Virus record (IMG/VR): IMGVR_UViG_3300026097_000113
Coordinates: 1-22,843 of that record
DNA: 22,843 bases
Source of the DNA: a virus
Strand: one strand, 5' to 3'
The translations under genes were made by a program, and so were the position numbers. The notes beneath the pieces are model-generated. The model worked only from the letters and a program-made list of their open reading frames with translations, had not been told where the DNA came from and ran no database searches. Shown here one piece after another: positions 13,461 through 20,014 of the stretch (within the stretch, counting starts at the first letter, position 1; each line of letters opens with the position of its first letter).

Positions 13461-14053
13461 TGAATAAAAAGCAAATAAAAGAAATAATTAAGCAAGCATA
13501 CTTGGAAATTCTTTTAGAACAAGATATAGCACCAGAAGAGCAAGGAGATCCTGATGCAAGTGATGAAACTGTACTTGAAGATGCTACCGATACGATCCTT
13601 GAAAAGTTCCCTACTGTTAGAAAAATTCTTACTAAACTAATGACTGAGGACTTTAAAGAGTTTGTAGAAACAATAAATTGGATATCACCTAAACCTACAT
13701 CTTTTAGAATAGTTTTGAAAAACGGTCAAGATTTCGACTTAACATGGATGGGTAAGAATTTTCAAGCAACTATTTTAGGAAAAGATTACTTTTTAGGAAA
13801 AGTTAACGAATTTCAACAAGCTCTTGACAAACTAGGAGTATTGTATCAAGAAGCACCAATGTCTGGTGCTGGAGAAGAAGAACCATTAGATAGTGAATTC
13901 GGCGGTGATGCCGGAGGTGGCGGTGGTGGTGGAGATTTTCCTGGAGACGAACCAGCCGGTGGAGAATTCGACGAACCAGCAGGAGAAGAGGGCGGTGAAG
14001 ATCTAGGAGACGCAGAAATAGATTTTGAAGAACCAGCAGAAGAACCAGAATAA
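13460..14053 (+). CDS. Acidic phage protein with Gly-rich C-terminal tail
   Basis: 197 residues. The N-terminus MNKKQIKEIIKQAYLEILLEQD is an amphipathic leader ending in L-L-E. A compact domain (residues 50-131) contains FVETINWISPKPTSFRIVLKNG and WMGKNFQATILGKDYFLGKV (from residue 68 onward), probably a beta-rich fold conserved in related phages by my recollection. The last 60 residues are low complexity: a run of seven Gly in GGDAGGGGGGGDFPGD, then repeated acidic EEPAG segments, strongly negative. An acidic tail could mimic DNA or fill the prohead core. Its ATG overlaps the previous stop by one base (TAATG). Function unknown. Confidence 0.55.
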   Translation: MNKKQIKEIIKQAYLEILLEQDIAPEEQGDPDASDETVLEDATDTILEKFPTVRKILTKLMTEDFKEFVETINWISPKPTSFRIVLKNGQDFDLTWMGKNFQATILGKDYFLGKVNEFQQALDKLGVLYQEAPMSGAGEEEPLDSEFGGDAGGGGGGGDFPGDEPAGGEFDEPAGEEGGEDLGDAEIDFEEPAEEPE

Positions 14054-14062
14054 AAATCACCA

Positions 14063-15271
14063 ATGAATTTAGTAGATAAAGTTATACAAGAATGGTCATA
14101 TAGAACAAATAAGGGATATCCTGACATTAATTGTAAGCAGGATATGGACTTGTTTGAGACTATATTTGGTTTCAGATTAGAAAATATACTAAAGGAGCAG
14201 GAAGATACTGAAAACAATACTTATGATAAACTTAACTACTATAAAGAATACCTATCTCGATTGATTCCATCTGACATGGAGATTGAATCAGTTAATAAAA
14301 GTTTAAAAATAAACCTTAAACTCCAGGAAAACTCAACAAATAACTCTAGCACAGAAAAAATAGAAAATAAACTTAATGAGCAAGAAGAAAGTAGTTCTGA
14401 TGAAATATCATTAGATGCTATTATAAATTTAATAAAACAAAACAGAGATAATAAAAAACTTATAAACAGGGTTTACAGAACATTAAGCTCATCGAGAGAT
14501 ATTGACGAATTAAAGGAGATACTCACAAACCTAGGGATTAGTAAAAATACATTTTCAGGTAGAAACTTACCTGCTGAAATTATATCGATAGTGGTTGGAG
14601 GTAGGTTAAACAATATTAAAGAGTTTTTAGACTCAACTACTACTAAATTCAATTTAAACGGTAGAGGTAACTTAGATCAAGGGTTTAGCAAAAGGTTTCC
14701 AACAGAAAAACTAGATGCTTTAGCAAATCTAGAAGGATTTAAAGATGGAGTTGCAATGGGGAAAGGCGAAGTTATATTTCCTATTGTATTCAGTAATGTT
14801 AAACTAAACACAGAATCTGCAGGAGATTTTTTAATAAATGGTAAAAACGCAGAACTCAAAAAAAGTCCAGGTGCAAGACTATCTGGAAGTAGAGCAAATA
14901 CTCAATATAAGCCATTTTATAAAGAAAGTCCAAACACCTGGACGAGTGGAATACAGAATGATTTTCAATTAGGTAAGGAGAAAGACGAACTTGACAAGGT
15001 AATTAAACATATGAATGATTTCATAAAAAATGCGTATCCACAAAGCAAAGTAAGAATACAGCCGGACTCTACTAATGTTGTTTTAGATTTTGCTAAAGCT
15101 TCAATTGACAGTTACATAAGAGATAAAAACATAGATATATACATACTATTCAATAGCGAAACAAGAGACTATAAGTCATTCTACCCGGCCACAAACATAC
15201 TACAGGCAATAGACCAAGGGGATGTACAAGTACACACTAAGGCAAATCCACAAGTAAAAGGTTTTTCATAA
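14063..15271 (+). CDS. PD-(D/E)XK-like domain protein upstream of terminase
   Basis: 402 residues. It opens with VDKVIQEWSYRTNKGYPDI, a short N-terminal module I recall in marine phage structural genes. A Ser/Asn/Glu-rich linker (45-120) includes NKLNEQEESS, with L-N-E at 104-106. The C-terminal domain has KGEVIFPIVFSN (Glu236), AGDFLINGKNAELKKSPGARLSG (Asp255, Glu264, Lys266): E...GD...ExK is the arrangement of PD-(D/E)XK nucleases. It lies just upstream of the large terminase, where T4 has gp16 (small terminase), but shows no helix-turn-helix or other small-terminase feature. A packaging or head-maturation nuclease is plausible; the nuclease call rests on one motif. Confidence 0.5.
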   Translation: MNLVDKVIQEWSYRTNKGYPDINCKQDMDLFETIFGFRLENILKEQEDTENNTYDKLNYYKEYLSRLIPSDMEIESVNKSLKINLKLQENSTNNSSTEKIENKLNEQEESSSDEISLDAIINLIKQNRDNKKLINRVYRTLSSSRDIDELKEILTNLGISKNTFSGRNLPAEIISIVVGGRLNNIKEFLDSTTTKFNLNGRGNLDQGFSKRFPTEKLDALANLEGFKDGVAMGKGEVIFPIVFSNVKLNTESAGDFLINGKNAELKKSPGARLSGSRANTQYKPFYKESPNTWTSGIQNDFQLGKEKDELDKVIKHMNDFIKNAYPQSKVRIQPDSTNVVLDFAKASIDSYIRDKNIDIYILFNSETRDYKSFYPATNILQAIDQGDVQVHTKANPQVKGFS

Positions 15272-15286
15272 AATAAAATACAAGTT

Positions 15287-16864
15287 ATGGCAAAACAGGA
15301 CATTAAAAAAATAATAGCACAGGAATACTTAAAATGTAAAAAAGATCCTGTATACTTTATGAAGAAGTATTGCTATATACAACATCCTCAAAGAGGTAGA
15401 ATTCTTTTCAATCTCTACCCATTTCAAGATGAAGTACTCACTAGATTTAAAGAAGAGAAATTTATAATTACTTTAAAATCTAGACAGTTAGGAATATCAA
15501 CACTATCAGCAGGATATTCTTTATGGTTAATGATTTTCCATAAAGATAAAAATATCTTAGCATTAGCAACAACTCAAGCTACTGCTAGAAACCTTGTGTC
15601 TAAAACGATATTCATGTATGATCAACTACCTAAATGGTTGAGACTATCTCATGTTGAGAAAAATAAACTATCGTTAAGACTTAAAAATGGTTCAAAAATA
15701 CAAGCTAAATCATCTAATACGGATGCTGCTAGATCTGAAGCTGTATCCTTACTATTAATAGATGAGGCAGCGTTTATCGATAATATTGAAGAGACGTTTA
15801 CAGCTGCACAACAAACATTAGCTACAGGTGGACAATGTATGGCTTTATCAACTCCTAACGGTATTGGTAACTGGTTCCATAAAACTTGGGTAAAAGCGGA
15901 AGAAGGACAAAATTCATTCTTACCGATAAGACTTCCATGGACAGTTCATCCTGAGAGAGATCAAGCCTGGAGAGATGAACAGGATAGAGACCTAGGACCT
16001 AGGTATGCCGGTCAAGAATGTGATTGTGATTTCCTAGCATCTGGAGACACTGTATTTGAACCTGATGACTTAGCATTTTTTGAACAGACATATGTTACAG
16101 ACTGTGCTGAAAGACGAGGATTAGATAATAATTTATGGATTTGGGAACAACCAGACTATACGAAATCTTATATGATTGTTGCCGATGTTGCAAGAGGAGA
16201 CGCTACCGATTACTCTGCCTTCCATATCCTAGATTTAGAAACCTGCACACAAGTTGGGGAGTATAAAGGTAAACTTCCACCAAAAGATTTCGGAAACGTA
16301 CTAGTAGGAATAGGTTCTGAATATAACGATGCATTACTGGTTGTAGAAAATGCAAATATAGGCTGGTCTACTATAGAACAGATTCAAGAAAGACAGTATA
16401 AGAATTTATACCATAGTGCTAAATCAAATACCGAAACAGTCGAGTCGTATATGCAAAAATACGAACGAGATAAACTTACCCCAGGATTCAACATGAATCT
16501 AAGAACTAGACCTCTTGTTATTGCTAAAATGATGGAATATGTAAGAGAAAGATCTACTACTATCCAATCAAAAAGGCTTCTTGAAGAGATGAGAGTATTT
16601 ATATGGAAGAACAGCAAAGCTCAAGCACAAGTTGGATATAACGATGACTTGGTTATGGCTTTTGCAATAGGTTTATATGTTAGAGATACAGCTCTAAAAC
16701 TGAGAACAGAAGGTATGAATTTGACTAGAGCTCAATTAAATACATTCTCTACTATGAACGATCGTAGAAATGCAGCAGGAGTTGTTGTTGCTAGTACTAG
16801 AAATAATCCGTATATTACTAAGACAAGGTACGGAGATCATGATCATTCATGGGTACTAAAGTAA
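15287..16864 (+). CDS. gp17: Terminase large subunit (T4 gp17-like)
   Basis: 525 residues. The ATPase has a Walker A-like LKSRQLGIST (63-72), Walker B LLLIDEAAF with Asp159/Glu160, and coupling motif ALSTPNG (186-192). The C-terminal RNase H-like nuclease has IVADVARGDATDYSAF (Asp300), LLVVENANIGW (Glu354) and NDDLVMAFAIGLY (Asp453/454). All elements of the packaging motor are present, so it should pump DNA into the prohead through the portal and cut concatemers. Length is close to T4 gp17 without its N-terminal extension. The frame is uninterrupted, with no intein. It starts 15 bp after the previous gene, and the portal follows. Confidence 0.95.
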   Translation: MAKQDIKKIIAQEYLKCKKDPVYFMKKYCYIQHPQRGRILFNLYPFQDEVLTRFKEEKFIITLKSRQLGISTLSAGYSLWLMIFHKDKNILALATTQATARNLVSKTIFMYDQLPKWLRLSHVEKNKLSLRLKNGSKIQAKSSNTDAARSEAVSLLLIDEAAFIDNIEETFTAAQQTLATGGQCMALSTPNGIGNWFHKTWVKAEEGQNSFLPIRLPWTVHPERDQAWRDEQDRDLGPRYAGQECDCDFLASGDTVFEPDDLAFFEQTYVTDCAERRGLDNNLWIWEQPDYTKSYMIVADVARGDATDYSAFHILDLETCTQVGEYKGKLPPKDFGNVLVGIGSEYNDALLVVENANIGWSTIEQIQERQYKNLYHSAKSNTETVESYMQKYERDKLTPGFNMNLRTRPLVIAKMMEYVRERSTTIQSKRLLEEMRVFIWKNSKAQAQVGYNDDLVMAFAIGLYVRDTALKLRTEGMNLTRAQLNTFSTMNDRRNAAGVVVASTRNNPYITKTRYGDHDHSWVLK

Positions 16865-16868
16865 AACA

Positions 16869-16877
16869 TATTTATTA
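16869..16877 (+). promoter_or_regulatory. TATTTATTA promoter-like motif
   Basis: Lies in the 25-bp gap between terminase and portal, 5 bases after the stop and only 12 bases before the portal ATG. If it is a -10-type element, the portal message would be nearly leaderless. Confidence 0.45.
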
Positions 16878-16889
16878 TAAAATTACTAA

Positions 16890-18803
16890 ATGGCAGATAG
16901 AGGATTATTCCAAAGACTGAAAAAAGTATTTTCTTCCGATTCCGTAATAAGGAATGTAGGAGGAAATCAAATTAAAGTTGCAGACATAAATAAAATTCAA
17001 TCAACAGGGAAATACCAAACGAACTCCCTAGTTGACAGGTTCACAAGATTATATATATACAATAACAAAAATATATTTAATCCTAACCTCAATTACCAGA
17101 CATTAAGAATACAGTTATATTCCGATTATGAAGCAATGGATACAGATCCTTTAATTGCATCTACTCTTGATATAATTTCTGATGAAGCTACACTTAAAGA
17201 TGACAGAGGTGAGGTATTATCTATAAACTCATCAGATGAGAACATCCAAAGAATACTTTACAACCTCTTCTATGACGTCCTTAACATAGAATTCAACTTA
17301 TGGTCATGGACTAGAAATATGTGTAAATATGGAGATTTCTTCTTAAAACTAGAAATATCAGAAGAATTTGGAGTATATAACGTACTGCCGTATACAGTAT
17401 ACCATATGGTACGACATGAAGGAATGGATCCATCAAACCCCGCTAAGGTGACATTTCAATTAGATCCCGACGGACTAGCTTCATCACAAGATCCGAATTA
17501 TATTCCAAGAGACAACAGAAAAGTAATTGAATTCGATAATTACGAAATCGCTCATTTTAGATTAATATCAGATACCAATTATCTCCCATATGGAAGATCT
17601 TATATCGAACCAGCTAGAAAGATATTCAAACAACTAACCTTAATGGAAGATGCGATGTTGATACATCGTATAATGAGAGCTCCTGAGAAAAGAATGTTTT
17701 ATGTTAATGTAGGACATATACCTGCTAATGAGGTAGAGCAGTTTATGCAAAAGACTGTTGATGGAATTAAAAAAACTCCTTATGTAGATCCTGAAAATGG
17801 AGAGTATAACCTAAGATTTAATATGCAGAACATGATGGAGGATTTCTACATGCCTGTAAGGGGAGGTGATTCATCAACTAGAATTGAAACAACTAAAGGA
17901 TTAGAGTACGACGGTACAAATGATATCGAGTACTTAAGAGATAAAATGTTTGCTGCATTAAAAGTACCTAAAGCATACTTTGGATACGAAGGTGACTTAT
18001 CAGGTAAAGCTACACTTGCAGCCGAAGATATAAGATTTGCAAGAACAGTTGAAAGGATTCAAAGAATAATGGAATCTGAGTTGACTAAAATTGCTCTAGT
18101 ACACCTATATGCACAAGGGTTTAAAGGAGAGAGTTTAACAAATTTTGAAATTAAACTTACAAATCCTTCTGTAATATTTGAGCAAGAAAAAATAGCTCTT
18201 TTAAAAGAAAAGATAGATCTTGCAGATCAAATGAAATCATCTGGATTATTTCCTTCCGACTACATATACGAGAGACTCTTTGACATATCAGAGGATAAGT
18301 ACATGGAATTTAGAAAACTTATGAGTGAAGATAGCCGTAGAGAATTCAGAAGAAGTCAGATTGAAAACGAAGGTAACGATCCTGCAAAATCAGGTAAGTC
18401 TTACGGAACCCCTCACGATTTAGCTACATTGTATGGTAGAAGAGCCGGTAATGGCGAGAAAGCTCCTATGATGGGAGAAGTTCCAGCAGGATACGAAGAT
18501 CACCCTAAACCGCCTAAACATGGAGAACCTGGACCAGAAGGTGGTAGACCAAAGGAGAGAAAATCTATATACGGAACAAACTCGGCAAACATGGGTAGAG
18601 ATCCATTAGGTAAACATGGAATGAAAGGAGGGTATCCAAGTGATAATGAGAATGTGAGTGAACAGGAAACTAATAACGGATTCACAAAAACCATCTTTAA
18701 TAGAAACTCAGACATTTTTAATATAGATAGCAAACAGCTGATTTTTGAAAAAAATGATTCATTGTTAGATGATGATCTGTTAGATGAAAGAAAACTTAAA
18801 TAG
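16890..18803 (+). CDS. gp20: Portal protein (T4 gp20-like)
   Basis: 637 residues. Characteristic gp20 stretches are present: TDPLIASTLDIISDEAT near the N-terminus, ARKIFKQLTLMEDAMLIHRIMRAPEKRMFYVNVG in the middle, FYMPVRGGDSSTRIETTKG, and DKMFAALKVPKAYFGYEGDLSGKATLAAEDIRFARTVERIQ. The dodecameric portal forms the head vertex through which DNA is packaged and released, and it nucleates prohead assembly. T4 gp20 is roughly 520 residues; here the fold ends near residue 490 and is followed by about 145 residues rich in Gly, Pro and Lys (MMGEVPAGYEDHPKPPKHGEPG) ending LLDDDLLDERKLK. The promoter-like motif just upstream suggests it can be transcribed separately. Confidence 0.95.
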   Translation: MADRGLFQRLKKVFSSDSVIRNVGGNQIKVADINKIQSTGKYQTNSLVDRFTRLYIYNNKNIFNPNLNYQTLRIQLYSDYEAMDTDPLIASTLDIISDEATLKDDRGEVLSINSSDENIQRILYNLFYDVLNIEFNLWSWTRNMCKYGDFFLKLEISEEFGVYNVLPYTVYHMVRHEGMDPSNPAKVTFQLDPDGLASSQDPNYIPRDNRKVIEFDNYEIAHFRLISDTNYLPYGRSYIEPARKIFKQLTLMEDAMLIHRIMRAPEKRMFYVNVGHIPANEVEQFMQKTVDGIKKTPYVDPENGEYNLRFNMQNMMEDFYMPVRGGDSSTRIETTKGLEYDGTNDIEYLRDKMFAALKVPKAYFGYEGDLSGKATLAAEDIRFARTVERIQRIMESELTKIALVHLYAQGFKGESLTNFEIKLTNPSVIFEQEKIALLKEKIDLADQMKSSGLFPSDYIYERLFDISEDKYMEFRKLMSEDSRREFRRSQIENEGNDPAKSGKSYGTPHDLATLYGRRAGNGEKAPMMGEVPAGYEDHPKPPKHGEPGPEGGRPKERKSIYGTNSANMGRDPLGKHGMKGGYPSDNENVSEQETNNGFTKTIFNRNSDIFNIDSKQLIFEKNDSLLDDDLLDERKLK

Positions 18804-18821
18804 ATTTAGATAACTTTCTAC

Positions 18822-18830
18822 TATTTATTA
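18822..18830 (+). promoter_or_regulatory. TATTTATTA promoter-like motif
   Basis: In the 75-bp gap after the portal gene, 48 bases before the ATG at 18879. Sixth copy. The rest of the gap holds an imperfect inverted repeat (18844-18852 with 18863-18873) and nothing else recognisable. Confidence 0.45.
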
Positions 18831-18878
18831 ACAAGATGTGCTAAATGTTTAAATATTTACACTTAAATACATTAAAGA

Positions 18879-19739
18879 ATGCGTATAAAACACAGTAAAT
18901 ACAAAAACACAGGACTGATTTTTGAACTCCTGGTAAAACAAATTGCTGCTGATACATTAAGTAAGAAAGATTCTCCTGCTGTACAAATATTAAAAAAGTA
19001 CTTCACAGGGAAGACTGCATTAGTCAGAGAATTCAAACTTTATGATTATATTATAAAGAAAAACAACATACATCAATCTCAAGCAGAAACTATTATATCT
19101 ACTATTATAGAGGTTTCAAAAAAGCTTGACCCGAAAGTTCTCAAAAATCAAAAATATAGCTTGATTAAAGAAATAAAAAAGAACTATAACTTAGACGAAT
19201 TTTTCTCGATCAACACTAGAAACTACAAGCCATTAGCTGCTCTATACTGCCTACTTGAAGCTCACAAATCAGAACAAATCTTTTCAGTTGACGCAGATTT
19301 CCTTATAGATAATAAAACAACTCTACTTGAACACCTAACACAAAGTAAACAAGATAAAGAAAAAGTAAAGGACGCTTTAATTGAAGAATACTCTAAATAC
19401 GATAAGGATCTCAAATTAATTACATTTAGAATACTACTAGAAAAATTTAATTCAAAATATTCTAACCTCTTACCAGAACAGAAAAATATATTAAGAGAAT
19501 TTATAACTTCAGTTAACTCATCTAGTAGGCTAAGGAATTTAGTTAATAACGAATTTTCTAAAATTGTAAAAGAGTTGAAATCGTTATCTCCTAAAGTTGA
19601 TCATAAAATAACATCAATAAAATTAAACGAGATTACAAAAAGTATAAATCAAGTTCCTAAAACTAAAAAAATATCGGATATTCATCTTGTAGACTTAATG
19701 CAGTACTATGAGTTAATAAATGAATTAAAAAGCTTATGA
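18879..19739 (+). CDS. Conserved head-region protein, unknown function
   Basis: 286 residues, largely alpha-helical and Lys-rich. The N-terminus KYKNTGLIFELLVKQIAADTLSKKDSPAVQILKKYF (from residue 7) is a conserved block I recall from marine T4-like phages, located next to the portal gene. No catalytic motif, signal or membrane segment. It occupies the position between gp20 and gp21 where T4 has the prohead core proteins gp67 and gp68, but I see no similarity that would equate them. A prohead core or assembly role is positional inference. It ends in an ATGA overlap with the next gene. Confidence 0.6.
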   Translation: MRIKHSKYKNTGLIFELLVKQIAADTLSKKDSPAVQILKKYFTGKTALVREFKLYDYIIKKNNIHQSQAETIISTIIEVSKKLDPKVLKNQKYSLIKEIKKNYNLDEFFSINTRNYKPLAALYCLLEAHKSEQIFSVDADFLIDNKTTLLEHLTQSKQDKEKVKDALIEEYSKYDKDLKLITFRILLEKFNSKYSNLLPEQKNILREFITSVNSSSRLRNLVNNEFSKIVKELKSLSPKVDHKITSIKLNEITKSINQVPKTKKISDIHLVDLMQYYELINELKSL

Positions 19740-20014
19740 AAATAAGTGAAGTAAATAAACTAGTAAAAGAATTGATGCTGGAAAAAGCTTTAGAGCTTAA
19801 CGAATTAAGCGCAACATCAGCAGGAGGAGCTAGCTTTTCACCGGGAGCAGGAGCTCAATACGCTACTCCAAATGCATTCACCGGTAAAGGGAAGAAAAAT
19901 AAAGCTACTAAATATTTAGAAAAACTAGGATATACAAAAGCAAAGTCTAAAAAAAGACCATATAATACTAAATTATTTGACTACTTACATGAGAACAATA
20001 CAGGAAAAATATAG
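19736..20014 (+). CDS. Small head-region protein with N-terminal leader helix
   Basis: 92 residues. It starts MKISEVNKLVKELMLEKALELNE, an amphipathic helix followed by L-N-E at 21-23 that matches the (L/I)-x-E cleavage preference of T4 gp21-type proteases. Then an Ala/Gly/Ser-rich stretch (SATSAGGASFSPGAGAQYATP) and a very basic C-terminus (GKGKKNKATKYLEKLGYTKAKSKKRP). Size and composition recall T4 internal or core proteins. Candidate packaged protein trimmed at maturation. Overlaps both neighbours. Confidence 0.6.
   Translation: MKISEVNKLVKELMLEKALELNELSATSAGGASFSPGAGAQYATPNAFTGKGKKNKATKYLEKLGYTKAKSKKRPYNTKLFDYLHENNTGKI

Noticed and set aside
13803-14217. Pro/Ser-rich and Leu/His-rich - strand frames
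   Set aside because: They are complements of the Gly/Glu-rich tail of the 13460 protein.
15287-16864. Intein or intron in the terminase gene
   Set aside because: Motifs are in order at normal spacing and the frame is continuous; no insertion is visible.
19977-19988. TTG start for the large head-region protein
   Set aside because: An ATG four codons downstream at 19989 is the better start.
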